A stretch of DNA of 39,149 bases from an uncultured Verrucomicrobiales bacterium. Its GTDB lineage: Bacteria > Verrucomicrobiota > Verrucomicrobiia > Verrucomicrobiales > Akkermansiaceae. The position numbers and the translations under genes are program-made. Each line of letters opens with the position of its first letter. Position 1 is the first letter of the stretch. The DNA lies in NCBI GenBank assembly GCA_937934595.1, contig CALGZA010000072.1:1-39149 (forward strand), written 5' to 3'. A model generated the notes under the pieces. That model was not told the origin of the DNA. It saw only the letters and a program-made list of their open reading frames with translations, and did no database searches. This document shows, piece by piece, positions 8,305 to 16,408 of the stretch.

Positions 8305-8577
8305 CATGCCCATAAGAAATAACAAAAAACAAACCCTACCCCACGTTACAAAACAAACAGAACAAATAACCCAGTAGCTTTGCTAATACCAATGCATGAC
8401 AAGGCAATGATACGATTAACCTCACCAACTAACATCTCAGCACTCATCGCCTCTATTAGTCCAGAATAACCGGAAAAGAGCATCAGATAAAAAAGAAAAA
8501 GCGCAAACCTTCCCCCCTACTATAAAAAACTACTCAAAAAAACCACAACCAAAAGACCACGATCAGCCATCAGAAAA
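8305..8577. other. Intergenic region, nothing recognised
   Basis: This convergent gap lies between the terminator of the plus-strand dehydrogenase unit and the end of the minus-strand PPK2 unit. No gene, repeat or clear minus-strand terminator is visible. Confidence 0.5.
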
Positions 8578-8880
8578 TTAATCACCCTTCTTCATCCTCG
8601 CCCTACTTTCCCAATAAGTCTCCCAAGGAAATACCCAAGCTCTTCCTGTTTCCACTTTATAGCCCTCAGTAAATCCCTTCCCATTCGTATGCTTAGCACG
8701 AAAAAGCATCAGCTCACCTTGAGGCTCACCCGTCATCTCAATAATCGAAGTCGAATAATGCCCCTCATGGTAATCCTTCATCTCCTCTACACTCGGGAAC
8801 CTATAACAGGTTAACTGAATAAAATAACCACACAAACCAACAGCTACAACTAGTATCAAATATTTATAAATAAATTTCAT
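8578..8880 (-). CDS. Small membrane-anchored protein, unknown function
   Basis: A 100-residue protein with one N-terminal hydrophobic helix (about residues 7-25) and a polar, acidic and aromatic-rich remainder. A Cys lies within the hydrophobic segment, but it does not sit in a convincing lipobox. The gene starts 4 bp after the PPK2 stop codon on the same strand, so they are almost certainly co-transcribed. No homologous family is recognised. The membrane topology suggests an inner membrane protein with a small periplasmic domain. Confidence 0.65.
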   Translation of the reverse strand: MKFIYKYLILVVAVGLCGYFIQLTCYRFPSVEEMKDYHEGHYSTSIIEMTGEPQGELMLFRAKHTNGKGFTEGYKVETGRAWVFPWETYWESRARMKKGD

Positions 8881-8884
8881 AGAT

Positions 8885-9703
8885 CTACATTATCATAGCT
8901 TCTGGATCCCACTCTACCTCAGGATAGCTCATATCTAATGACTTCAGAGCATCAATAATAATCTGGCTAACTACCAAGTTCCTATACCACTTCCTGTCAG
9001 ACGGAACGATGTACCAAGGCGCATCATCACTACTCGTCTTCTCTATCAAAGTCTCATAACAACCCATAAAATCATCCCACTTAGCTCGATCATTAAGATC
9101 ATTAGGATTGAATTTCCAATGCTTAGCCGGATCATCCAACCGCGCCTGAAGCCGCTCCTTCTGCTCATCTCTTGATATGTGGAGAAAAATTTTAACAATC
9201 TTAGTACCCTCATCAGCTAACATCCGCTCAAACTCCACGATGTGTCTGTAACGCTTACTCCACACCAACTCCGGCAGTAAGTTCTTCACACTAACCGCAA
9301 TAATATCCTCATAATGACTACGGTTAAATACAGAAATCATGCCATTAGCCGGCGCATGCTGATGAACTCGCCACAAATAATCATGGGACAACTCTTTTTC
9401 AGAAGGTTTCTTAAATGATGTAACCTGAATCCCCTGCGGATCCACACGCCCAAACACAGACTTAACACAACCGTCTTTACCTCCAGTGTCCATCGCCTGT
9501 ATAACAACAAGAAGCTTCCGCTTACTCTCTGCATAAAGCAGATTCTGCATCTCCTTAAGCTCCTCCTTCAGACCATTAAGCACATTGACATGACGCTTTT
9601 TTCCAGACTCAAATAGTGACTTATCACTCGTATCTATAGAACCCAGATCCACCTGACTACCAGGTTTAACCACATACCGCTGTACTGCCTCTTTTAAATG
9701 CAT
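8885..9703 (-). CDS. ppk2: Polyphosphate kinase 2 family enzyme (PPK2)
   Basis: PPK2 enzymes transfer phosphate between polyphosphate and nucleoside mono- or diphosphates. The 272-residue length fits a single-domain enzyme. The Walker A motif is AMDTGGKDG at residues 70-78. FKKPSEKELSHDYLWRVHQ and the Walker B-like SVFNRSHYEDIIAV follow, then the lid region with KERLQARLDDPAKHWKF. The combination looks like the class III/AMP and ADP-using group, but I cannot assign the class firmly. It is followed 4 bp later by a small membrane protein. The N-terminal HLKEAVQRYVVKPG segment is typical of the family, which supports the chosen start. Confidence 0.93.
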   Translation of the reverse strand: MHLKEAVQRYVVKPGSQVDLGSIDTSDKSLFESGKKRHVNVLNGLKEELKEMQNLLYAESKRKLLVVIQAMDTGGKDGCVKSVFGRVDPQGIQVTSFKKPSEKELSHDYLWRVHQHAPANGMISVFNRSHYEDIIAVSVKNLLPELVWSKRYRHIVEFERMLADEGTKIVKIFLHISRDEQKERLQARLDDPAKHWKFNPNDLNDRAKWDDFMGCYETLIEKTSSDDAPWYIVPSDRKWYRNLVVSQIIIDALKSLDMSYPEVEWDPEAMIM

Positions 9704-9764
9704 AAAACTAAACTGTACCCATGTCTCCCTTGAATCAAGGCCAAAGAACCAAATGCCATTCTCT

Positions 9765-10574
9765 CTAACTCGAAGTATGCTCTATCATCGCATAGGCATT
9801 ATGATTATGTATAGACTCATAATTCTCCGCCTCAACCCTATACCAAACTATATTCTCCTGAGCATTCGCCTTTGCTGCCACATTTCGCACCAAATCCTCA
9901 ACAAATACTGGATTATCATAAGCCCTCTCAGTCACATACTTCTCATCAGGACGCTTCAATAAACTATACAACTCACAACTTGCTGAAGACTCTACCAGAT
10001 CTATCAAATCTTCTACCCAGATAGGCTGCTTAGCTCTCACAGCAAAAGTTACCAACCCACGCTGATTGTGAGCCCCATAGTCACTTATAGCCTTAGAACA
10101 AGGACACAAAGTAGCCACAGGAACCATTACCGTGCATATGAAATCCGTAGAACCATCACTACTCGCATCAACCTCAAACTTTACCTCGTAATCAAGAACT
10201 CCACCCTTACCTGTCACAGGGGCCAACTTCGTCCTAAAAAAAGGAAACTGAAACTCCACATGCGCCCTAGAGGCCTCTAATCTCTCTAACAGCTCCTCAG
10301 GCACCTTCTTCATCTCTCTCACATCAAGACAATTACCATGAGAATTCAACACTTCTACAAATCGACTCATGTGAGTCCCCTTAAAATGTTCAGGCAAATG
10401 AACCGCCAATGAACTAGTAGCTATCGTTCTCTGCGTCCCTCCCTCCTTTTCTCTCACCTCAACAGGAAATCGAAGCGCTTTCACTCCCACTCGATCAATC
10501 GCTATATTACGATCATCCCTCTCATTCTGAGTATCTTTTAGCTCTTGGAGCTTTTGGTTGGGTTGTGATGCCAT
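9765..10574 (-). CDS. folE2: GTP cyclohydrolase IB (FolE2)
   Basis: FolE2 makes 7,8-dihydroneopterin triphosphate from GTP, the first step of folate and queuosine-type pathways. Unlike FolE it does not depend on zinc and can use other metals. The 269-residue sequence has the IB-type order: DRVGVKALRFPVEV, the MSRFVEVLN stretch, VTVMVPVATLCPCSKAIS with the catalytic CPCS cysteines, and the terminal EAENYESIHNHNAYAMIEH. It lies on the minus strand just after rpsR, with a hairpin terminator between them, so it may have its own promoter. Its location next to rpmG, rpsR and a cysteine-poor DksA-like gene is discussed in the findings. The call is secure. Confidence 0.95.
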   Translation of the reverse strand: MASQPNQKLQELKDTQNERDDRNIAIDRVGVKALRFPVEVREKEGGTQRTIATSSLAVHLPEHFKGTHMSRFVEVLNSHGNCLDVREMKKVPEELLERLEASRAHVEFQFPFFRTKLAPVTGKGGVLDYEVKFEVDASSDGSTDFICTVMVPVATLCPCSKAISDYGAHNQRGLVTFAVRAKQPIWVEDLIDLVESSASCELYSLLKRPDEKYVTERAYDNPVFVEDLVRNVAAKANAQENIVWYRVEAENYESIHNHNAYAMIEHTSS

Positions 10575-10608
10575 CTGAAGAAATATTTAAGATATAAATG
10601 TAAATATT

Positions 10609-10647
10609 AAAAACAAAAGTAGCTTGCCTAGAATTAACAGACAAGCT
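10609..10647 (-). terminator. Probable terminator after rpsR
   Basis: On the minus strand AGCTTGTC pairs with GGCAAGCT (8 bp with one wobble pair, 11-nt loop), followed by ACTTTTGTTTTT. It lies about 70 bp after the rpsR stop codon and before folE2. Confidence 0.7.
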
Positions 10648-10716
10648 CTTTCAGAGTGATTGAAAACCATGTTTCAGTCTACGCGAGATAGGCTTTACTT
10701 CCTACACTTGTGCAGA

Positions 10717-10959
10717 CTATGGAAGCAAGTTGCAAGAACGTGCTCGCTTAATCTCACGTGTGATCTTGCGATGAAGCTTTGCAGACACTCCAGTCACACG
10801 TCGCGGCAAAATCTTGCCAGTCTCTGTAGTAAACTTACTTAGAATCTCAGTGTTCTTATACTCAATTAGCTCTGCAGGCAGATCTAATCTACGTTTAGTC
10901 ATGCAGCGGTTTGCTTTACGAAAAGCAATGCGGCGTTCGATGGTCTTTGGTTCAGACAT
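10717..10959 (-). CDS. rpsR: 30S ribosomal protein S18
   Basis: An 80-residue S18. The diagnostic stretch [17 protein letters not shown], followed by LPRRVTG and ending [10 protein letters not shown], matches the family over most of its length. S18 binds the 30S platform with S6. The sequence has no CxxC pair, so it is the zinc-free type. It follows rpmG by 31 bp in the same direction, as one small ribosomal unit. The ATG follows an A+T-rich stretch with no Shine-Dalgarno sequence. Whether this is the only rpsR in the genome cannot be told from here. Confidence 0.95.
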   Translation of the reverse strand: MSEPKTIERRIAFRKANRCMTKRRLDLPAELIEYKNTEILSKFTTETGKILPRRVTGVSAKLHRKITREIKRARSCNLLP

Positions 10960-10990
10960 AATGGTTAAAAAAATTTAATAATTGGTGTAA

Positions 10991-11164
10991 TTAGCGGAGC
11001 TCACGGTGGACTGTGCGGCGTCTCAAAGCAGGATTGTATTTCTTCTTCTCAAGACGTCCCGGCGTGCGGAGACTCTTCTTATTTCGTGTTGTCGTATAGC
11101 GGGAAGGAGATTTTCCTTCACCCCTAGCTTCTGTGCATTCTAGTATGATAATATCGCGAGCCAT
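10991..11164 (-). CDS. rpmG: 50S ribosomal protein L33
   Basis: A 57-residue L33 read from the ATG at 11164 to the TAA at 10991-10993. It begins [18 protein letters not shown], with [20 protein letters not shown] and [16 protein letters not shown] after it, as in bacterial L33. Only one Cys is present, so this is the form that does not bind zinc (the zinc form has two CxxC pairs). It lies upstream of rpsR on the same strand. A weak TTGACC box about 40 bp upstream of the start could be a -35 element, but no good -10 is apparent. Confidence 0.95.
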   Translation of the reverse strand: MARDIIILECTEARGEGKSPSRYTTTRNKKSLRTPGRLEKKKYNPALRRRTVHRELR

Positions 11165-11302
11165 GATTTTGAATTGGTTTAAATCGGGACGCGCAAACTA
11201 ACTACATTTACAGCTAGGTCAAGCGAAACCTTCATTTTCCCTTATTTATTTTTACTTAATAAAAATTGATTAATTAGTTTACCTCAACAACCTACAGTAA
11301 TT

Positions 11303-12118
11303 CTAGTAGTCCAGCGTAGCTCCATTATACCCAGGTTCGTCATGCCGCCTAAATCTAGTTTTGCCATGCTTTTCTTCCCACATCTCCTGCACCTCCACAG
11401 TAAGCCTACAAAAAGGAATCGCCTCAATCCGCTCTTTAGGTATTTTTTCTCCAGATATCTCACAATAACCATAAACCCCACGCTCAATTCGTTTAATAGC
11501 ATCCTGTATCTCATACAGAGCGTCTTGTTCTTTAGAAAGCAAGTTTAACGCCAGATCCCTATCATAAGCATCACTACCGGCATCTGCCGTATGCTCCCCA
11601 GATCCAGATAAATCACTACCATCCCCTATTGACTTCAAAGTATCATTGGCATGACCCACTGTCGTATCGATCAACTCATCCTTCAAATCAAGAAGTCTCT
11701 TATACTGAATCTTATCGAACGCGGTCAACTTCCTTACCTTAATCGGCTTCTTCTTTTTATCTTTTAATGACTTCTTTGGTGCCCCAGTTGCCTTCAACTC
11801 AATACTCTTAACAGGCTTTTTGTGAGTCGCAGTAACCGCTTTCTTAGTAGCACTCTTAGCCGCTTTAACAGCCTTCTTAGCTACCTTTTTAGCTGCTTTT
11901 TTCACCACCTTCTTCGCTATTTTAGAGTTAACTTGCTTAGCCACTTTATTAGCTATTTTTTTCTTGGCAACCTTCTTTACCGCTTTCTTAGCTACTTTTT
12001 TCTTAGCTACCTTTTTGACAACCTTCTTTTTCAATGCCTTCTTAGCCACTTTTTTAACCACCTTCTTCTTAGGAGATTTTTTGACTACTTTCTTTGCCGT
12101 TTTTTTCTTAGCTGCCAT
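11303..12118 (-). CDS. Histone H1-like / DksA-TraR family fusion protein
   Basis: A 271-residue protein in two parts. Residues 1 to about 125 are a lysine and alanine-rich low-complexity tail made of repeats such as KKVAKKAVKKVAKKK, like bacterial histone H1-type DNA-binding tails. From about residue 130 it is a DksA/TraR-like domain: a long helical pair (KIQYKRLLDLKDELIDTTVG to ALYEIQDAIKRIERG), then YGYCEISGEKIPKERIEAI, where a C4 zinc finger would be. Three of the four canonical cysteines are replaced (C-x2-S, then T and V in place of CxxC), so zinc binding is unlikely; one extra Cys is at PFC. The likely role is DNA or RNA polymerase binding, but this is inference. A perfect palindrome lies 48 bp upstream of the start. 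Confidence 0.85.
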   Translation of the reverse strand: MAAKKKTAKKVVKKSPKKKVVKKVAKKALKKKVVKKVAKKKVAKKAVKKVAKKKIANKVAKQVNSKIAKKVVKKAAKKVAKKAVKAAKSATKKAVTATHKKPVKSIELKATGAPKKSLKDKKKKPIKVRKLTAFDKIQYKRLLDLKDELIDTTVGHANDTLKSIGDGSDLSGSGEHTADAGSDAYDRDLALNLLSKEQDALYEIQDAIKRIERGVYGYCEISGEKIPKERIEAIPFCRLTVEVQEMWEEKHGKTRFRRHDEPGYNGATLDY

Positions 12119-12165
12119 GGTAATAATGTTGTATTTTTTAATACTCTTATATTTATTAAAATGAT

Positions 12166-12191
12166 TGAAATATTGTTTTTACAATATTTCA
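12166..12191. promoter_or_regulatory. Perfect 26-bp palindrome upstream of the DksA-like gene
   Basis: On the minus strand this reads TGAAATATTGT, AAAA, ACAATATTTCA, an exact 11-bp inverted repeat around a 4-nt centre. It is 48 bp upstream of the DksA-like ATG and 62 bp after the purD stop codon. The core GAAATATTGT...ACAATATTTC resembles the GAAATGTTATA-type half-sites of proteobacterial Zur boxes, but is one base longer overall. It could be an operator or, because it forms an RNA hairpin after purD, a weak terminator; the following bases are only moderately T-rich. The sequence cannot decide between these. Confidence 0.6.
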
Positions 12192-12252
12192 GATATAGAT
12201 TTGTCGATCTTCTGCAAGGTAAAATTTACTTATTACCTAAATTGATGAATAA

Positions 12253-13515
12253 TTAAAAGTTAAAAACCCCTATATCAGACCTACTCTGCATCCCCTCAAA
12301 TGACACATTAGCTAACGCTAAATAAGCTGACTCCACAGCACTAGATCGCGTCTCACCTCCCGCTACTACAGCAAGAACACGCCCGCCATTTGTCTCCCAT
12401 TCACCCTCAGCATTCTTCTTAGTGCCAGCATGATATAGCTTAACTTCAGTGCCTGAGTCCACTACACTCTCTATACCTGAAATGATATCACCACTCCGGG
12501 AACTCTCAGGATAACCCGCTGACGCCCGCACCAAACACACGGACCAACCATCACTAAAACTCAACCTCCCAGAAGACAAAATACCCGCCGCGCCATCTGC
12601 ACAAAAACGAGCCAGATCACCACCTACTAAAGGCATCACAGCCTGACACTCAGGATCTCCAAAACGACAATTATACTCAATAATCTTAGGACCACTCTCC
12701 GTAAGCATCAAACCAAAATAAATAAACCCTCGGTATGGCAAACCATCATCAACCAAACCCTTCACCGTAGGCTGCACTATAGTCTCCTCAATCGTCTTTA
12801 ACAACCCGTCATCTATCAGTTGCCGTGAAGCCACTGCTCCCATCCCACCAGTATTAGGCCCCTCATCACCATCATAAGCTCGCTTGTAATCCCTAGCTGG
12901 AGTGAAAATAAGATACTCACCATCAACCACAGCCGCAAATATACTCACCTCCGGCCCCACCAAGCACTCCTCCACTAGCAGCCTGCCCTTACCAAACTTT
13001 CGCTCCACCATTACCTCATTCAGAAATTCCTCTGCAGTCACCTCATCAGGACAGACCGCCACTCCCTTTCCCGCCGCCAAACCATCAAACTTCAAAACCG
13101 TTGGGTAAACACCATCAATAGCCACTCTCGCCTCATCCGCATCAGCACAGCCTACAGCTCGCCCTGTTGGTATTCCATGCCGTAACATGAAATCCTTTGC
13201 AAACTCCTTCGACGCCTCAAGCTGAGCAGACTGCTTATGCGGCCCCCAACATGGAATACCCTCTTGCTCACATAGATTAGCTAACCCCTCACCCTTCACC
13301 AAGTAACTCTCCTCACCAGCTACACAGAGATCAATTTCATGCTCTTTCATCCATGATATAAGAGAATCTAACCCATCAACATCAACAACCTCAGCAAGCT
13401 CAGAAATAGCATCACTCCCAGGGAAACAATACAGCTCAGTTCCCGTTGCTGACTCGTGCATCGCTGTAATCAGTGCATGCTCACGACCACCCTTTCCTAC
13501 TACTAAAATTTTCAT
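12253..13515 (-). CDS. purD: Phosphoribosylamine-glycine ligase
   Basis: PurD (GAR synthetase) makes the second committed intermediate of purine synthesis from phosphoribosylamine, glycine and ATP. The 420-residue length is normal. The N-terminal GKGGREHALITAM motif, LKFDGLAAGKGVAVC in the ATP-grasp fold, the GGMGAVA loop and IIEYNCRFGDPECQAVMPL near the C-terminus are diagnostic. No other pur gene adjoins it. A structured region with its own promoter-like sequence lies about 90 bp upstream, where an attenuator could sit. The start has no Shine-Dalgarno sequence. Confidence 0.97.
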   Translation of the reverse strand: MKILVVGKGGREHALITAMHESATGTELYCFPGSDAISELAEVVDVDGLDSLISWMKEHEIDLCVAGEESYLVKGEGLANLCEQEGIPCWGPHKQSAQLEASKEFAKDFMLRHGIPTGRAVGCADADEARVAIDGVYPTVLKFDGLAAGKGVAVCPDEVTAEEFLNEVMVERKFGKGRLLVEECLVGPEVSIFAAVVDGEYLIFTPARDYKRAYDGDEGPNTGGMGAVASRQLIDDGLLKTIEETIVQPTVKGLVDDGLPYRGFIYFGLMLTESGPKIIEYNCRFGDPECQAVMPLVGGDLARFCADGAAGILSSGRLSFSDGWSVCLVRASAGYPESSRSGDIISGIESVVDSGTEVKLYHAGTKKNAEGEWETNGGRVLAVVAGGETRSSAVESAYLALANVSFEGMQSRSDIGVFNF

Positions 13516-13599
13516 ATCTACGCAGTCAAGCCGAGCACTTAGCCAGCGTCAAGACTCATTATCGAACCCCACATACACAAGTACATAATCTAGAACCAA

Positions 13600-13674
13600 A
13601 ACAATTTTGGCGGAGAACCGAAGTTCTCCGCCAAAGTGTGTGTGTGTCGTTTTGCTTTATTGCCTCAAGGTGGC
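13600..13674 (-). ncRNA. Candidate leader or small RNA with a UUCG hairpin
   Basis: On the minus strand an exact 13-bp stem, TTTGGCGGAGAAC and GTTCTCCGCCAAA (13606-13635), closes on a TTCG tetraloop with a C-G closing pair, one of the most stable RNA hairpin types. It is followed by the U-rich ATTGTTTT, so it could terminate transcription. Upstream in the same transcript are a smaller stem (TGCC...GGCA, 13661-13675) and a stretch CACACACACAC. It lies 90 bp before the purD start. It might be a purD leader attenuator, a free-standing small RNA, or the end of the DUF1853 transcript. The stem also forms on the + strand, but without a T-tract. Confidence 0.55.
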
Positions 13675-13680
13675 ATATGT

Positions 13681-13708
13681 ATAATACCCCAATCCCGGCG
13701 ATTGTCTA
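13681..13708 (-). promoter_or_regulatory. Candidate promoter for the leader RNA
   Basis: On the minus strand TAGACA (13703-13708) is separated by 16 nt from TATTAT (13681-13686). The region upstream of it is a long A/T run. The start would be near 13674, at the edge of the hairpin RNA. This is a visual match to the sigma-70 consensus only. Confidence 0.4.
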
Positions 13709-13808
13709 TTAAAAAAGTATATTTTTTATAATTTAAAATATCCCAAACAAATAGCCATAAAATCAAAAAAACAAACAGAGCCTACGCAGCAAAATAAAGT
13801 AATCTCCA

Positions 13809-14657
13809 TTAATCCAAATCACAGCACCAGGTATCGGGCGCTATAAACTGCGAATTCTGACCACCTTCATCCCATATCATAACACAACGCTCACTGGCTT
13901 CCTGCACGAAGTCCTCACGAGAAATCTCCGGCAGAGTAACTACCAAAGCACGAACATCCACAGGCCATAAATACTTAGGTATAATAGTAACTCGCCCAGA
14001 ATCACAAGCAGAACACCATTCACTGAGATACCTCCACGTCCCACGCTCACTATCACTATTCATAAAAGGCGGACACGGACGCCTACTCTCATCGTAATGA
14101 TCAAAAATTTTACCATAAATCAGCTGCTGGGCCACCACCTCACTAGCACCGAATTTCTCTAAAAGTAACTCCCTCCCCTCAGGGGTGTGACTCATACGCA
14201 GCTGATGCCTCCTTAACCTCTCAAGCTTATTAATCCAATTATCTCGTGGATCAGGACCAGGGTATTCCACCACCCCATCTTTACCATGACAACGTATCAA
14301 ATAAAACTTCACCGCCAACTCAAGATGTATAAATACCCCAGACTCTTTATCCCTTAAAACATAATCCAACTCACCCAAAGTAACCCTATCACCATTAAAC
14401 ACCTGAACACCTTTCTGAATCAACTCAACTTCAGCTGATTCAGTCAGCAAATACTCCAATACGTCTTCATACAAATGACCTAACTTCTGGCCATAATTCA
14501 AACGTAAATCAACACCAGCTCCCCCACCTCCTAACTTACCCCTGTTAAAACAAACCGCTTCCGGCAGATCACCTACAAGAAGTGATGCATTACGCAGGCA
14601 CTCCAATAGCGCCTGCGTATGCTCTAAATTATCAGAACCCCCACTCAGCTTAAGCAT
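13809..14657 (-). CDS. DUF1853 family protein
   Basis: A 282-residue DUF1853 protein. The central block GELDYVLRDKESGVFIHLELAVKFYL and the following PGPDPRDNWINKLERLRRHQL are the family hallmark, and the acidic E-x-D-Y pattern with HLELAVKF resembles a PD-(D/E)XK nuclease-type core. No function is established. It starts 8 bp inside the end of pyk (ATG at 14657 overlapping the pyk stop codon), so the two are translationally linked. The C-terminal half carries several Cys and Trp residues. The family call is fairly secure, the nuclease idea is inference. Confidence 0.82.
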   Translation of the reverse strand: MLKLSGGSDNLEHTQALLECLRNASLLVGDLPEAVCFNRGKLGGGGAGVDLRLNYGQKLGHLYEDVLEYLLTESAEVELIQKGVQVFNGDRVTLGELDYVLRDKESGVFIHLELAVKFYLIRCHGKDGVVEYPGPDPRDNWINKLERLRRHQLRMSHTPEGRELLLEKFGASEVVAQQLIYGKIFDHYDESRRPCPPFMNSDSERGTWRYLSEWCSACDSGRVTIIPKYLWPVDVRALVVTLPEISREDFVQEASERCVMIWDEGGQNSQFIAPDTWCCDLD

Positions 14658-16050
14658 ATATCAGCAAGATGGAGTCCACCATCTTACTCTCACGGAGTGT
14701 GTCAGACACCACGATAAGAGGTGTGCCCTCCTTAACAATATCCCCATCCCTCATGAACTCAACAGCATCATTTATCGTCACTAACGGATCCTCATTAAAA
14801 GGAATCGTATTAGGCTCTATACCACGCGCCAATGCCAGCTGCCTACAAACTAAAGCCTCAGGCGCAAAAGCATGAATCGTCGCAGCAGGCCTCAAAAGCG
14901 CACACTGCGCCGCCATAATCCCACGCCTAGTAAATACCACAATCTCAGCATTAGGAATAGAATCCGCTAACCCAAGAGCCGCATGCACCACCTTCTGCTT
15001 ATCAGTCTCAAGAATAGCCAACTTACCATTCCCTATAGAACCAGCACGCTCCATTCGCTTTGCAATACGGTCTAGCGTCTCCACACAGCGGATTGGATAC
15101 TCACCCACTGACGTCTCACCACTTAACATAATCGCATCAGCCTCCTCATAAACCGCAGTGGAAACATCAGTCACCTCAGCACGCGTTGGAGTAGGATTAG
15201 TTATCATAGACTCCAACATATGAGTTGCCACTATCACTCTAGTCCCTAATACGTGACAACGATTTACTATCTGACGCTGAATAATTGGTAACTCCTCCAC
15301 ATGCACCTCTATCCCCAAGTCACCCCGAGCTATCATAATCACATCAGAAGCATTTATAATATCATCTATATTCTTGATCGCTTCTTGATCTTCCACCTTA
15401 GAAATAATATTCGCTCTCCCCCCTAACTTCTCCATCTCAGACCTGAGCTCATTAACATGCGCAGCATCTCGCACAAAGGATCCAGCAATAAAATCAGACT
15501 CACACTCCACAGCAACCTTAAGATCCGCGTGATCTTTTTCAGTCAATGCCGGTAAATTCAATCGCGTCCCCGGCAAGTTAATGTGTCTCCTATTACCAAT
15601 CTTCCCAGCAGTCAAAACATGACAAATCAACCTGTCATCATGCTTTTCCTCTATCTCCATAAGCATCGTACCATTATCTACCACCAAAGTCGCTCCCTGA
15701 GCAACATCATCCATCATACCCTCATAATTCACAGTCGTAGAAAATGGCAATGAAGCGGAGGCTGACTGCTTCCTTATCTCAAACTTATCTCCCACACTCA
15801 GCTCATACGGAGCATCAAGATCACCAGTTCGTATCGACGGCCCCTGAAGATCAAAAAGAATCGCAGCATGCTTCTTCTTCTCCTCAGCTATTCTGCGGAT
15901 ATCTGCCACCACGGTCCTACACCAATCATGCTGCGCATGACTCATGTTTAGGCGAAAAACATTAACTCCAGAGTCAATAAGCTCTCCCAAGCGTTCAGGT
16001 GAATCCGTCGCCGGTCCAAGTGTGATGATGATACTAGTTTTGCGTAACAT
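14650..16050 (-). CDS. pyk: Pyruvate kinase
   Basis: Catalyses phosphoenolpyruvate plus ADP to pyruvate plus ATP, the last step of glycolysis. The 466 residues include the N-terminal KTSIIITLGPATDSPE, the FRLNMSH segment, LFDLQGPSIRTGDL, the catalytic SKVEDQEAI, MIARGDLGIEVHVEELP, the ATHMLESM stretch and the cation and substrate segment DAIMLSGETSVGEYP. The C-terminal domain is shorter than in E. coli PykF-type enzymes. It is followed by DUF1853 with an 8-bp overlap. The upstream region carries a possible CRP/FNR-like site. Confidence 0.97.
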   Translation of the reverse strand: MLRKTSIIITLGPATDSPERLGELIDSGVNVFRLNMSHAQHDWCRTVVADIRRIAEEKKKHAAILFDLQGPSIRTGDLDAPYELSVGDKFEIRKQSASASLPFSTTVNYEGMMDDVAQGATLVVDNGTMLMEIEEKHDDRLICHVLTAGKIGNRRHINLPGTRLNLPALTEKDHADLKVAVECESDFIAGSFVRDAAHVNELRSEMEKLGGRANIISKVEDQEAIKNIDDIINASDVIMIARGDLGIEVHVEELPIIQRQIVNRCHVLGTRVIVATHMLESMITNPTPTRAEVTDVSTAVYEEADAIMLSGETSVGEYPIRCVETLDRIAKRMERAGSIGNGKLAILETDKQKVVHAALGLADSIPNAEIVVFTRRGIMAAQCALLRPAATIHAFAPEALVCRQLALARGIEPNTIPFNEDPLVTINDAVEFMRDGDIVKEGTPLIVVSDTLRESKMVDSILLIYA

Positions 16051-16408
16051 GGTAATAGATGTAAAAAGATTAATGTAAAAGTGACTCTCAGACTGAGAAG
16101 CGACATACTAGCTAAATTTACCTCCATAGCAAGCCCTGCATTCTCCTCCACCCAAAAAAATCAACATCGCATCACTATTTTAAAATACAACACCCCAATT
16201 ACACCAACAAATGAACAAACTCTAACTCACCAAATAATAACAAGTAGTGACATAAATCACACAAACAGCCGAGCAGCCCTAGCTCAGATCAAAGAGTGAC
16301 AAAAGAACCATAACAGCATAATGAATAAGAATTTACCCAAGCACTAACAAAAAACGCCAGCATCCAATCCATAACGAAAATAACCTCTAAAACACCTCAC
16401 CACAACCA
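16051..16408. other. Intergenic region upstream of pyk
   Basis: Both flanking genes are on the minus strand, so this holds the pyk promoter and the 3' end of the sigma-54 activator unit. On the minus strand TTGTTG, 17 nt and TATTTT form a weak promoter-like pair around 16160-16190. No small gene is credible. Confidence 0.4.
16246..16261. promoter_or_regulatory. CRP/FNR-like palindrome upstream of pyk
   Basis: On the minus strand the sequence is TGTGATTTATGTCACT, which fits the CRP consensus TGTGA-N6-TCACA in 9 of 10 positions. It lies 196 bp upstream of the pyk start, in the right orientation for activation. Whether a CRP-family regulator in this organism uses this consensus is unknown. Confidence 0.35.

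Noticed and set aside
11822-12256. Plus-strand reading frames opposite the lysine-rich gene
   Set aside because: They are artefacts of the Lys/Ala repeat coding on the other strand.
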